The position numbers and the translations under genes are program-made. Positions 30,069 to 38,921 of a DNA stretch of 64,000 bases are shown here, in pieces. The stretch spans positions 1,984,001-2,048,000 of the forward strand of contig NZ_QUOU01000001.1 of assembly GCF_003390335.1 (NCBI RefSeq), read 5' to 3'. Within the stretch, counting starts at the first letter, position 1, and each line of letters opens with the position of its first letter. This stretch comes from Thalassotalea euphylliae. Its GTDB lineage: Bacteria; Pseudomonadota; Gammaproteobacteria; Enterobacterales; Alteromonadaceae. A model generated the notes under the pieces. The model saw only the letters and a program-made list of their open reading frames with translations. It did not search any database and was not told where the DNA came from.

Positions 30069-30279
30069 AACTTTAACTTCTTTAGTTTTTGTTGGTAATT
30101 CATCATGATTTTAATCAAATACTCGCATATTACTGCGTTTTATCGAAGAACAAGATGACGGGGTGTATGTTTAATAAACAGTTGGCAGCTCAAATCGCTA
30201 ATTTGGGCAGGATAACTGTAATACCGCTAACCTTGGTTAAAATTAGAAGAATTAACAATTGACTGTTAAGTGTTGTGCT

Positions 30280-30294
30280 ATAACCTTAGGTTAT
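30280..30294. promoter_or_regulatory. Candidate LysR-type operator before nhaC-like gene
   Basis: ATAACCTTAGGTTAT is a perfect 15-bp palindrome with the T-N11-A pattern of LysR-type binding sites. A close variant (ATAACCTCAAGTTAT) stands before dgcN at 33402, so both are probably bound by the LysR regulator encoded between them. Confidence 0.55.
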
Positions 30295-30402
30295 GGGTTC
30301 GGGCTGATTCGCTACAGTACGATAGCGGAAAAAATTGCTACCGTTAAAATAATATCTAAAACGCAGGTACAAACGTGTACCAAAAAAACAGCGAGAAAGC
30401 GT

Positions 30403-32124
30403 GTGAGAAATTATAACAAATCAGCACTGTTCGTGGTTATCTTGGGGTTAATTTCTGCGATCTATGTGAGCCAATTTGTGCCTAAAACTTGGTTAGAGCA
30501 AACGCTAGTTTACGAAGTCTACCAAACTGACAACGGTCAAAATGCATACACTTATCGCGATAAGCAAGTCATTATTGATGACCTAGTGCCGTATCGCGAT
30601 TCAGTGCTCAATCAAGCCACACTCAACAATGTCACTGAACCAGCGTTAAGTGAGCAATGGGTAATTGATGATGAGGGGATCATTAAGCAGCTTAAACCCG
30701 CATTCCACTATGGCTTTTGGTCATTATTACCAGCACTTATTACCGTTGCTTTGTGCCTTATCACCAAAGAGCCGCTCAGTGCATTATTTACTGGCATTAT
30801 TACCGGTGCATTAATGCTCGGGGAGTATGACATTACCGACAGTGTAATTATTCCGCAACTTGCCAAAGAGGGCAGTGCTGCGCTCTTATTGCTGTACCTT
30901 TGGTTACTTGGGGGCTTGTTAGGGGTTTGGGCGAAAACAGGTGCAGCGCAAGCCTTCGCGGATATGATGACGCGAAAGTTTGTGCGCGGGCAACGCTCGG
31001 CAAAACTGGTGTCATGGTGCTTAGGTGTGTTGTTTTTCCAAGGGGGAACCATGAGTACTGTACTTGTTGGTACCACGGTAAGACCTTTGGCCGATAAAGC
31101 AAAAGTTAGTCACGAAGAAATGAGTTACATCGTCGATTCGACGGCTTCACCGATTGCTGCTGTATTAGCTTTTAATGCTTGGCCGGCTTACATTCAAGCG
31201 CTAATTTTTGTGCCTGGCGTGGCGTTTTTGGCAACCGAGGCTGATCGTCTCGACTTCTTTTTCAGCAGTGTGCCGTTTAGTTTTTACGGTATTTTGGCGG
31301 TGCTAGGCACCTTGCTGCTCAGTTTAAATATCACAACGTTTTCAGGTCGAAGAATTCGCGAAGCACATCATCGCGCCAACACAACAGGGCAACTAGACGC
31401 GCCTAACGCTCAGCCGTTAAGCGCTAAAGAGTTGCAAGGTAGCGCAGTACCTGAGGGTTACCGACCACATTACTTTGAATTTATTTTCCCTTTGGTGACT
31501 TTAATTGGTATTGCGATTTTCACGTTTATTTTCATTGGCTCGCCAAAAGTAAACTGGGCATTTGGCGCAGCATTAATGCTAGCGATTGGCATGGCGCTGT
31601 TAAAAGGCATGAGCCTTAAAAATGTGATGGACGGTTTAAACCTTGGCCTAAAAGGCGTGGTGTTTGCCTCGGTGATTCTCATGATGGCGGTGATTATTGG
31701 CTTTATGAGCAAAGAAACCGGCGGCGGGTTGTATTTAGTGTCTTTATTGGGCGAGCAGTTACCTTATTGGGCGCTCCCCATCACCTTGCAGTTAATTACC
31801 ATGGTGATTGCGTTTTCAACAGGTACTAGTTGGGGCACTTATGCGATTGCGTTTCCACTAGCAATGCCGCTTGCTTGGGCAATAAGCCAGCACCAAATGC
31901 TTGCACACCCAGAAATGTACATGATGATCTGTTTTGCAACGGTACTTAACGGTAGTATTTACGGTGATCAATGTTCACCAATTTCAGACACGACAATATT
32001 AAGTGCGATGACAACCGGTTGTGATTTAATGGATCATGTTAAATCACAAATTGTACCAGCAACATTTGCGGCAGCAACGGCTGGTGCGTTGTGGACATTA
32101 TGCGTGATGTGGCTGGCGGCATAA
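30403..32124 (+). CDS. NhaC-family Na+/H+ antiporter-like transporter
   Basis: About 573 residues from GTG 30403. The frame stays open to 30259, but the palindromic operator at 30280-30294 argues that translation begins later. One TM segment (LFVVILGLISAIYVSQF) is followed by a soluble insert of ~90 residues, then about ten TM helices. The family signature NGSIYGDQCSPISDTTILSA (near the C-terminus) and FFQGGTMSTVLVG are present. NhaC-fold proteins exchange sodium for protons, but some carry amino acids or organic anions. The shared operator with dgcN suggests uptake of a D-glutamate-related substrate here. Confidence 0.75.
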   Translation: MRNYNKSALFVVILGLISAIYVSQFVPKTWLEQTLVYEVYQTDNGQNAYTYRDKQVIIDDLVPYRDSVLNQATLNNVTEPALSEQWVIDDEGIIKQLKPAFHYGFWSLLPALITVALCLITKEPLSALFTGIITGALMLGEYDITDSVIIPQLAKEGSAALLLLYLWLLGGLLGVWAKTGAAQAFADMMTRKFVRGQRSAKLVSWCLGVLFFQGGTMSTVLVGTTVRPLADKAKVSHEEMSYIVDSTASPIAAVLAFNAWPAYIQALIFVPGVAFLATEADRLDFFFSSVPFSFYGILAVLGTLLLSLNITTFSGRRIREAHHRANTTGQLDAPNAQPLSAKELQGSAVPEGYRPHYFEFIFPLVTLIGIAIFTFIFIGSPKVNWAFGAALMLAIGMALLKGMSLKNVMDGLNLGLKGVVFASVILMMAVIIGFMSKETGGGLYLVSLLGEQLPYWALPITLQLITMVIAFSTGTSWGTYAIAFPLAMPLAWAISQHQMLAHPEMYMMICFATVLNGSIYGDQCSPISDTTILSAMTTGCDLMDHVKSQIVPATFAAATAGALWTLCVMWLAA

Positions 32125-32201
32125 CAGCCAGCCCTTGTGCAATGAATAGCAACTGCTCGGCTTTGCCAAGTCGTTAATAAAGATAATAATTAGGAGGGCA
32201 G

Positions 32202-33086
32202 ATGAGACTTCGACATATAGAGGTGTTTCATGCCATTTATTCAACAGGCTCAATTACCAATGCGGCGAAAATTTTACATGTGTCGCAACCGTCGGTAAGT
32301 AAAGTATTAGCCCATGCTGAAATGCAATTGGGGTTTCAACTGTTTGAGCGCTTGAAGGGGCGTCTGATCCCTACCAATGAAGCTGAAATGCTATTTGACG
32401 AAGCAGATAAGATTTATCAGCAAATGCGGTCAATCAACAATACCGCAGAGAACATCAAAAAATCGGAATATGGCAATATTAGTATTGCGGTAACGCCCGC
32501 CCTTGGGTTTGACGCTCTACCTGTGGCTATTGCTGACTTTCAAAAGGTGCATCCGAAAGTAAATTTTCAGGTACAAACGGTTCATAACGACGAAGTTATG
32601 CAATCGCTGTACGAGCATAAATGTGATATTGCTGTGGTCTTCTCGCCCACGGCGATGGCCGGTGTGGTTGAAACCGTGTGTGATCAATCAGAATTGGTGG
32701 TGATGTATCCCAAATCCCTGTTTCCAGAGCAGCCAACATCTTTGAGTTTGACCGATTTAAAAGGCCTGCCGTTTATTGATATCAGCGACAGTGGTCCATT
32801 AGGTGACCAACTGTGGAAGCGCATGATGAAGGAAAATATCAAGCTGCAATCGACGATAAAAGTTCAAACATATTTTATTGCTGCGCGTATGGTTGCCAAT
32901 GGCGCTGGTGTGTGTGTTGTTGATAAATACACGGCTTACGGCAACGCGATGGAAGATGTGGCGTATGCATCGTTCAATCCAAGCTTGTCGTTTAATGTCA
33001 GCATGTTGCATTTAGAAAACCGCCGTTTATCGGTGGCGGCAGACGACTTTATGCAATTCCTCATTCAACAGATTCAACGTATTTAG
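32202..33086 (+). CDS. LysR-family transcriptional regulator, probably DgcR
   Basis: 294 residues. The N-terminal winged HTH reads MRLRHIEVFHAIYSTGSITNAAKILHVSQPSVSKVLAHAE, read in parts. The effector-binding domain starts at about residue 90 (YGNISIAVTPALGF). The ribosome-binding site is AGGAGG. The gene stands directly upstream of dgcN-dgcA, matching the order in marine Pseudoalteromonas, where DgcR activates these genes in response to D-glutamate. The specific name is inferred from position. Confidence 0.8.
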   Translation: MRLRHIEVFHAIYSTGSITNAAKILHVSQPSVSKVLAHAEMQLGFQLFERLKGRLIPTNEAEMLFDEADKIYQQMRSINNTAENIKKSEYGNISIAVTPALGFDALPVAIADFQKVHPKVNFQVQTVHNDEVMQSLYEHKCDIAVVFSPTAMAGVVETVCDQSELVVMYPKSLFPEQPTSLSLTDLKGLPFIDISDSGPLGDQLWKRMMKENIKLQSTIKVQTYFIAARMVANGAGVCVVDKYTAYGNAMEDVAYASFNPSLSFNVSMLHLENRRLSVAADDFMQFLIQQIQRI

Positions 33087-33118
33087 CTGCTGTTTTTACT
33101 CTAGTAGTTTTAAAAAAC

Positions 33119-33150
33119 TCGGGAAAAGAACACTTTTCCCGGTTTGTTTT
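33119..33150 (+). terminator. Terminator of the lysR gene
   Basis: CGGGAAAAG-AACA-CTTTTCCCG forms a 9-bp stem, followed by GTTTGTTTTC. Confidence 0.8.
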
Positions 33151-33401
33151 CATCACCTTTGGCTCCCATAATTAATGATCAGAGGTTATGGACGCTGTTA
33201 TGTTCTGGCAAATTCATGCTAACGACTCGCTCATTCTCTGCCTTTTTCAAACCTTTTGTGATTGTTATTGGATACCTTTCTTTTTATACGCTAGCTTGCG
33301 GTTCACGTTGATTTTTATAAGGTTTTTAATCATCACATGCTCAATTGGTTGTGAAAGGAGTCATTGATAACCGTTGGCCTCTTTGATTGTACAAATTTTG
33401 T

Positions 33402-33416
33402 ATAACCTCAAGTTAT
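33402..33416. promoter_or_regulatory. Candidate LysR-type operator before dgcN
   Basis: ATAACCTCAAGTTAT is near-palindromic and shares 13 of 15 bases with the palindrome upstream of the nhaC-like gene. It is 97 bases before the dgcN start and is preceded by TGTACAAATTTTGTATA, itself an imperfect inverted repeat. Confidence 0.5.
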
Positions 33417-33512
33417 GAGAGCGGAAACAGACGCTATTTTTCAAAATGGCAGACACACTCTAAGCTGATTTCAAGTTTTAAAATTTTGAATTACTTAGCT
33501 AAAGGAAATGAT

Positions 33513-34520
33513 ATGCAAATTGTCGGCCCTTATTTACTTTTCATTGGCGATGCAACTGATGCCTTATCTATCAAAATGGCACGTGGCGTGGCCGACTTCC
33601 GACCTGAGCTTTGTATTGGTGAAATGCAAGTTGAAGGTTGTCAGGTAACTACTGGCTTGCCGCAACTCACCATTGCTGAGGCTGTAGCTAAAGGCGCAAA
33701 AACATTTGTACTAGGTTTTGCAAACAGCGGCGGTGTATTAGACCCTAAATGGCACCCATACATTTTAGAAGCACTAGCTGCTGGTATGGATGTAGTGAGT
33801 GGCTTGCACGAGAAAATGGCTGATGTGCCAGCGCTTGCCGAAGCTGCGCAACACAATAACGTTAAATTGCTTGATATTCGCCACCCCGACGGTGAATTCA
33901 AAACAGGTACAGCAGAGCCGCGTCAAGGCAAGCGTTTGTTAACTGTCGGTACAGACTGCTCTGTAGGTAAAATGTATACCTCGTTAAGCCTTGAAAAAGC
34001 AATGAAAGACAAAGGCATAGACGTCGACTTCCGCGCTACTGGTCAGTGCGGTATTTTGATCGCTGGGCAAGGGGTTGCTATTGATTGTGTTATCTCTGAC
34101 TTCATTTCAGGTGCGACAGAATCATTATCGCCAGATAACAGTGAAGGTCACTGGGATATTATTGAAGGCCAAGGCTCACTCTCACACCCTGCATTTGCAG
34201 GTGTTAGTATGGGGCTATTGCACGGCTCTCAGCCTGATGCATTGGTGATTTGTCATGCGTTAAATCGTCACCATATGCGCGGTTTACCAAATACTAAGTT
34301 CCCTAGCTTGCAAGAGACCATCGAACTAAACGTACAAGCCGCGAAACTAACCAATCCAAACGTTAAAGTAGCGGGCATTGCAGTTAACACATCAAGTGTT
34401 AGCGTAGAAGAAGGCCGTGCTATTTGTCAGCAAATTAGTGAAGAATTATCACTACCATGTGTTGATCCTGTGCGTGATGGTTGTGACGCTATTGTTGAAC
34501 GCCTACAGCAGGAGTTTTAA
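33513..34520 (+). CDS. dgcN: D-glutamate N-acetyltransferase (DUF1611)
   Basis: 335 residues from ATG 33513 (ribosome-binding site AAAGGAA); an open extension to 33387 covers the operator and is not used. The protein has the DUF1611 fold: GPYLLFIGDATDALSIKMARG at the start and a P-loop-like GTDCSVGKMYTSL (about residues 150-162), then FRATGQCGILIAGQG. In marine Pseudoalteromonas DgcN acetylates D-glutamate to N-acetyl-D-glutamate. The stop overlaps the next start (TAATG). Confidence 0.85.
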   Translation: MQIVGPYLLFIGDATDALSIKMARGVADFRPELCIGEMQVEGCQVTTGLPQLTIAEAVAKGAKTFVLGFANSGGVLDPKWHPYILEALAAGMDVVSGLHEKMADVPALAEAAQHNNVKLLDIRHPDGEFKTGTAEPRQGKRLLTVGTDCSVGKMYTSLSLEKAMKDKGIDVDFRATGQCGILIAGQGVAIDCVISDFISGATESLSPDNSEGHWDIIEGQGSLSHPAFAGVSMGLLHGSQPDALVICHALNRHHMRGLPNTKFPSLQETIELNVQAAKLTNPNVKVAGIAVNTSSVSVEEGRAICQQISEELSLPCVDPVRDGCDAIVERLQQEF

Positions 34521-35536
34521 TGATGAGTGCCGCTATTAGCCTAAAATATCGACAAATTGACTTCCCGCTGGCGCAAGTATTTCGCATCGCTCGCGGTGCC
34601 AAAACTGAAGCAAAAGTGGTTGAAGTTACGCTGATGCAAGATGGCAAGGTAGGGCGCGCAGAATCTGTGCCTTACAACCGCTATCAAGAAACCATAGGCA
34701 GTGTTGCAAATCAGTTAGATTACGTACAAAGCCGGTTAGCAAGCGGTGTTGATATTGATCTTATTTTAGCGGCTATGTCACCAGGTTCAGCGAAGAACGC
34801 GATTGATTGTGCCTACTGGGATTTGAAAGCCAAGCTAGCAGGTAAAACCGTATCGCAGTTGTTGTCGCTGAGTGAACCAGCGTCATGTATTACTGCTCAA
34901 ACCTTGAGTATTGATACGCCAGAAGCGATGGCGCTAGCGGCGGCGGCACTTGATCATCCCCCACTGATTAAAGTGAAGCTTGATAATCAAGACATCGCTG
35001 AAAAAATGCAGGCAATTTACAAATCATCACCGCATAGTCAGTTTATTGTTGATGCTAACGAAGGCTGGAGCCTTGAGCAGCTAGTTGATAATGCTCAACT
35101 ACTGGCTGATTGCAATGTGGCTTTGATTGAGCAGCCGTTATCTACGGGTGAAGATGCCGATCTCATCGATATTAATTTACCTGTCGCGCTCTGTGCTGAT
35201 GAATCTTGCCATACGCGTAAAGATTTAGACTATCTAGCCGCGCGTTACCAAGCGGTTAACATCAAGCTTGATAAGACGGGGGGATTAACCGAAGCCGTTG
35301 CACTTGCACAAGAAGCCCAAGCACTTGGTTTAGACATTATGGTTGGTTGTATGGTCGGTAGTTCACTGGCGATGGCACCAGCTTATCTGCTGGCATCACA
35401 AGCAAAATACGTTGATTTAGACGGCCCTGTGTTAGTCGCTAAAGATCGTGAATATGGTTTTAATATTGATCGCGGCGTGATGTCGGCACTTGACCACAGA
35501 TTATGGGGTGGTGCTAGCGCAAATTACGGCGAATAA
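34520..35536 (+). CDS. dgcA: N-acetyl-D-glutamate racemase, enolase superfamily
   Basis: 338 residues, of the dipeptide-epimerase-like enolase subgroup. Visible active-site parts are the KVKLD lysine pair (about residues 152-156), metal ligands in IVDANEGWS, IEQPL and CADESCH, and the opposite lysine in NIKLDKTGG. In the DgcN/DgcA pathway it converts N-acetyl-D-glutamate to the L form, later deacetylated to L-glutamate. It is coupled to dgcN by a TAATG overlap; a second ATG lies one codon in. Annotation as L-Ala-D/L-Glu epimerase would be the alternative. Confidence 0.85.
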   Translation: MMSAAISLKYRQIDFPLAQVFRIARGAKTEAKVVEVTLMQDGKVGRAESVPYNRYQETIGSVANQLDYVQSRLASGVDIDLILAAMSPGSAKNAIDCAYWDLKAKLAGKTVSQLLSLSEPASCITAQTLSIDTPEAMALAAAALDHPPLIKVKLDNQDIAEKMQAIYKSSPHSQFIVDANEGWSLEQLVDNAQLLADCNVALIEQPLSTGEDADLIDINLPVALCADESCHTRKDLDYLAARYQAVNIKLDKTGGLTEAVALAQEAQALGLDIMVGCMVGSSLAMAPAYLLASQAKYVDLDGPVLVAKDREYGFNIDRGVMSALDHRLWGGASANYGE

Positions 35537-35649
35537 CAGGCATTTTAGCAAAGTTAATGAATTAGCGGCCTTTTATCTAGTTTAGGTTGGCAGTGAACTA
35601 ACTTTGAATGGCTAACCAGCATTTAGTTTTTCTGAAATTCTCCTGTCTC

Positions 35650-35675
35650 AGCCCCTATATGGGGCTTTTTTTCGT
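35650..35675 (+). terminator. Terminator of dgcN-dgcA
   Basis: AGCCCC-TATAT-GGGGCT followed by TTTTTTT, about 115 bases after the dgcA stop. Confidence 0.85.
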
Positions 35676-35736
35676 CCATTTAATATCTACGTGCTCTCGG
35701 ACGATGTAACGTAAAGGCATGTAGCGGTATATCAGT

Positions 35737-35775
35737 GAAGCTCAAAAAGAACTCGACTGACACCATAGTCTCTTG
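35737..35775. mobile_element. Remnant of an IS110-type right end at the distal end of the integron
   Basis: GACACCATAGTCTCTTGTTAT at 35758-35778 matches the right end of the two IS110 elements (GACGCCATAGTCTCTTGTTAT). The bases before it (GAAGCTCAAAAAGAACTCG) are a looser match to the same end. The rest of the element and the body of the last attC are missing, so a deletion probably ended here. Confidence 0.65.
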
Positions 35776-37131
35776 TTATATTTTCAATTTATCTCTTAGC
35801 CCTTGAGGGGCTAGATAAAGAATAGTTTTACCCTTTTTACTCTTAGTAGAAATAAGCAAGTCTTCGTCAACAAGTCCATTTAAATATGTTCTAGCCGTAC
35901 CCTCGTTAATATCAAAATCTGTTGATACCTGTTTTGAAGTAAATATTTTGCCGGGTTCTTTTACAGCGTCTTTTAATAATTCCAACTGAGCACGTTTAAG
36001 TTTCTTGGACAGTGGGCTTTTTTCAATCCATTCCATGAACTGATAAAACTCACTTTTCTTAGCTTCAATATGGTTTTGAAGAGCGTCTACAGCCTTTCTA
36101 ACAATTTCTGTTTGATGATAAATAAAATAAGTTAAATCTAAGTCATCTGTCTCCGTATAAATATATGCAGTATCGTAATCACTTCTTTTTTCTTGTATTA
36201 GTTTACTAATAGAAACGTATTCAAAAAGCCAATACCCACTTCTTAACATAAACCAATAAAACAATGCTCTCGCTGTTCTACCATTTCCGTCACCAAAAGG
36301 GTGGATAAAACCTATCATAAAGTGAAGTATGATAGCTTTCACAAGAGGATGAATGAAACTATCACTGTTTTCACCGTCATTACATTGGTTTGCAAATTCA
36401 CATAGAAGAGTTAGCCGTTCTTTTAAAGATTTATAGCAAGGAGGTTCATGCGCGATTTCGTTATACATATCTTTAACTGTAATATCGTTATCGTTACGAA
36501 TTTCACCAGGTATTGCATTATTATCAATTGCATTGTGTGTAGCTATTTCATGGAGTTCCAATAACAAAGCTATACTTAATTCTTCATCTTTTCTTTCAAC
36601 TACCTTTTTCATCAGCAGATAATTATTAAATATCATTTGTTCTGACTTGTCAGAGGGTTTTCTATTATTCTCCAACATGTCTTTTGCCACTTTTCTTGTG
36701 GTGGATGCTCCTTCGAGTTGTGATGATGTTATCGCTTCTTCCATCATCAAGTTCTTTACTAAATACCGATCTTTTTCTCGTGCAGTAATAAATGAACCAT
36801 CACCAATTGAATGACCACCACCAGTTAATTTATCAATATGATGTAGCTGAGAGAATAATGAGTCAGGCACACAATAACTAAATAATTCTCTTTCTTTTTT
36901 TCCTTGTAAGGGCTCTATGTATTTAGTAATAGTTTTTCTAGAAAGCTTAGTTGCTATCCAAGCAGCAGTTTCATCATCACCTTTTTCAACCTTCCACTTA
37001 AACTTATCCCAGTGAAGATAGTTACCTTTAGGATCTGTGGCTTTATATTTTGCCAATAAATGAATAAAGTTTTGCGGGAGCGTCTCTTCCATTAATTTAT
37101 TAAATGGAATGGGAGTTCTTATCCGTGCCAT
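35776..37131 (-). CDS. Cassette 28 (distal end): Fic-family AMPylase
   Basis: 451 residues. The catalytic motif HPFGDGNGR (about residues 274-284) is canonical for Fic enzymes, which transfer AMP from ATP to hydroxyl groups of target proteins. An N-terminal inhibitory helix of form S/T-x-x-x-E-G/N appears as SSQLEGA (about 136-142), so the enzyme should be auto-inhibited. The C-terminus holds a winged-helix domain (FTSKQVSTDFDINEGTARTYLNGL, read in parts), as in many regulatory Fic proteins. Its right edge is an integron junction (ATATAAC at 37301); its attC on the left has been replaced by an IS110 remnant. It has no antitoxin partner. Confidence 0.85.
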   Translation of the reverse strand: MARIRTPIPFNKLMEETLPQNFIHLLAKYKATDPKGNYLHWDKFKWKVEKGDDETAAWIATKLSRKTITKYIEPLQGKKERELFSYCVPDSLFSQLHHIDKLTGGGHSIGDGSFITAREKDRYLVKNLMMEEAITSSQLEGASTTRKVAKDMLENNRKPSDKSEQMIFNNYLLMKKVVERKDEELSIALLLELHEIATHNAIDNNAIPGEIRNDNDITVKDMYNEIAHEPPCYKSLKERLTLLCEFANQCNDGENSDSFIHPLVKAIILHFMIGFIHPFGDGNGRTARALFYWFMLRSGYWLFEYVSISKLIQEKRSDYDTAYIYTETDDLDLTYFIYHQTEIVRKAVDALQNHIEAKKSEFYQFMEWIEKSPLSKKLKRAQLELLKDAVKEPGKIFTSKQVSTDFDINEGTARTYLNGLVDEDLLISTKSKKGKTILYLAPQGLRDKLKI

Positions 37132-37300
37132 AAAACACCTGAAAAAACAAAATTGATAAATCGAGTTTATATTAAATTAAGAACAATTCAACTCAAATAT
37201 GATTTTTTGTGTTTTTATGCTTATGTAAAAAAGTAAAAAAGTAAAAAAGTAACAATTAAATTTTTATACTTGAGTTTAGTTTCGAGCGGAATAGTTGAAA

Positions 37301-37392
37301 ATATAACGCCCAAATAACGGGCTTAAAATTGTGGGCTAAACTTGAGCGAAGCGAAAAGAGCCCGCAGTTTTAAGTCCCAGTTAATTTGCTTG
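37301..37392 (-). repeat. attC site 27, split by IS110 copy 1
   Basis: It begins ATATAAC and shows the inner pair GGGCTAAAC...GAGCCC, then breaks off after ...AATTTGCTTG. The last bases, GTTATGT, reappear at 38587-38593 on the other side of the insertion. Confidence 0.85.
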
Positions 37393-38587
37393 TATGGATA
37401 ATTACCCACCTAAATAACTATTTTCGGTAAAGTGAGACCCAAGCCTTAGCGGCAACTAAGGCCTTCTTTTACAGTAGTTCGATTGATTAATGGCTCCTCA
37501 ATCGAGAGACCGATAACAAGAACGAACGCTGTAAAAGACTCCAAGCAACATACTCGAATAGTCTACTGGGTCTCGAACCCGCATTATGCAAGCAAGGGTT
37601 AGCTTATTATGAAAACAGTCATCAATCAAAAGATTCACGTTGGGGTAGATACAGGTAAGTACCAACTTGATATATATCTTCGTCCTTTGGACATTTACTT
37701 CACCGTCCCCAATGACGAAAAAGGGATTGCAGAAGCCATAAATCAGCTCAAGCAATACCCTGTTGAACGCATCGTCATTGAAGCGACAGGGCGGTTAGAA
37801 ATGCCGTTTATTATGGCGTGTGCGAACAGCAAACTGCCGTTTGTTATCGCCAATCCTATTCACATCAAACGCTTTGCAGGTGCGATTGGACAGCGCGCTA
37901 AAACAGACAAACTTGATGCGCAGCTTATCGCTCATTATGGGGAAGTGATTAAACCAGCACTATCACAACTCAAACCAGCCACTATGCAAGTCATGAGTGA
38001 TTTGGTCGCCAGAAGAAATCAGTTACTTGTGATGCAAACGATGGAAAAGAACCGCCTTCAGTCTCTGCCAAAAAGCTTATCAATGACCATCAAGCCGATA
38101 CTTACCGCGTTTAAACATCAAATCCTAAAAATTGAAAAGAAACTCGTTGAACTCATCGAATCTTGCCCTGAATACCAGAAGAAAAATACGATTCTGCAAA
38201 GCATGACAGGTATCGGTAAAATAGCGGCCTCATCAATCATCAGTAATTTGCCAGAGCTTGGCTATGTGACGGGTAAACAAGCGAGCAGCCTAGTTGGTGT
38301 TGCGCCGATGAATCGAGAAAGTGGCCGCTATAAAGGACAACGGAGAATCCAAGGTGGACGGCACCAAGTGCGCACGGTGTTATATATGGCGATGCTGTCA
38401 GCGATTCAAAGTAATCCGGTGTTTAAAGATACCTATCAACGATTAGTTGGTGCAGGCAAACCTAAAAAAGTGGCGATAATTGCCTGTATCAGAAAGATGG
38501 TGGTGATATTAAATTCGATGCTCAGAGATGGAGTAATGTGGGAAGCGCCAAAAGCTTAAAAATAGCTATTGACGCCATAGTCTCTTG
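37393..38587 (+). mobile_element. IS110-family element copy 1, inserted in an attC
   Basis: 1195 bases beginning TATGGATAATTACCCACC and ending GCCATAGTCT(CTTG). A second copy has the same ends and sits at the same position of a near-identical attC. There are no obvious terminal inverted repeats, as usual for IS110. A sub-terminal hairpin CCTTAGCGGCAACTAAGG lies near the left end. A ~215-base leader precedes the transposase gene. Confidence 0.85.
37609..38559 (+). CDS. IS110-family transposase (DEDD recombinase)
   Basis: 316 residues. The N-terminal RuvC-like DEDD domain shows GVDTGKYQLDIYLR (first Asp), IVIEATGRLE, then KTDKLDAQLIAHY with the paired acidic residues. The C-terminal transposase_20 domain shows SMTGIGKIAASSIIS and GVAPMNRESGRYKGQRRIQGGR. 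It is intact and is the reference for the broken copy at 40729-45442. Selective insertion into attC sites is known for a branch of this family. Confidence 0.93.
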   Translation: MKTVINQKIHVGVDTGKYQLDIYLRPLDIYFTVPNDEKGIAEAINQLKQYPVERIVIEATGRLEMPFIMACANSKLPFVIANPIHIKRFAGAIGQRAKTDKLDAQLIAHYGEVIKPALSQLKPATMQVMSDLVARRNQLLVMQTMEKNRLQSLPKSLSMTIKPILTAFKHQILKIEKKLVELIESCPEYQKKNTILQSMTGIGKIAASSIISNLPELGYVTGKQASSLVGVAPMNRESGRYKGQRRIQGGRHQVRTVLYMAMLSAIQSNPVFKDTYQRLVGAGKPKKVAIIACIRKMVVILNSMLRDGVMWEAPKA

Positions 38588-38593
38588 TTATGT

Positions 38594-38820
38594 AATTTAC
38601 CTTACTTTACTGAGGGTTAGATTTAAAGCTAACCCTAGAAAGTATACGTACCGAACCTGCCCGCAACTGGCCACCACAACACGCTAAATCTGAATTTTGA
38701 GCCGCAAACTGTTCTCGAAAAAAGCACTAAATGTTAACGGCGAAAAACACATGAACGTGTAGATAAATTCAGAAAAGGGCGCTTCCTTTGATTAACTTTC
38801 ATCCTTGGCATTGTGGTGGT
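38594..38820 (-). ncRNA. Gene-less cassette NC-type I, copy 1
   Basis: A 227-base body between attC 27 and attC 26, a member of the twelve-copy family. In cassette sense (minus strand) it opens TACCACCACAA and contains GTTTTTCGCC, GGCTCAAAATTC and GTGTTGTGGTGG. The 22-codon reading frame shared by the family is open here (ends STRSCVFRR). Confidence 0.6.
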
Positions 38821-38921
38821 ACATAACGCTTAAATAAACGGCTAAAAATGCTTGGCTATACTTTGGGAGCGAAGCGAACCAAGCCAAGCGTTTTTAGTCC
38901 GATTTAATTTTCTTGTTATAT
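38821..38921 (-). repeat. attC site 26 (behind the transpeptidase-fold pair)
   Basis: ACATAAC ... GTTATAT with inner arms TGCTTGGCT / AGCCAAGCG. The immunity gene's TAA lies inside its right core site. Confidence 0.85.

Larger units (their letters stand above)
33087..33512. other. Intergenic region between lysR and dgcN
   Basis: 426 bases holding the terminator of the regulator, the candidate operator at 33402, and the dgcN promoter area. Nothing coding is supported before ATG 33513. Confidence 0.5.
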
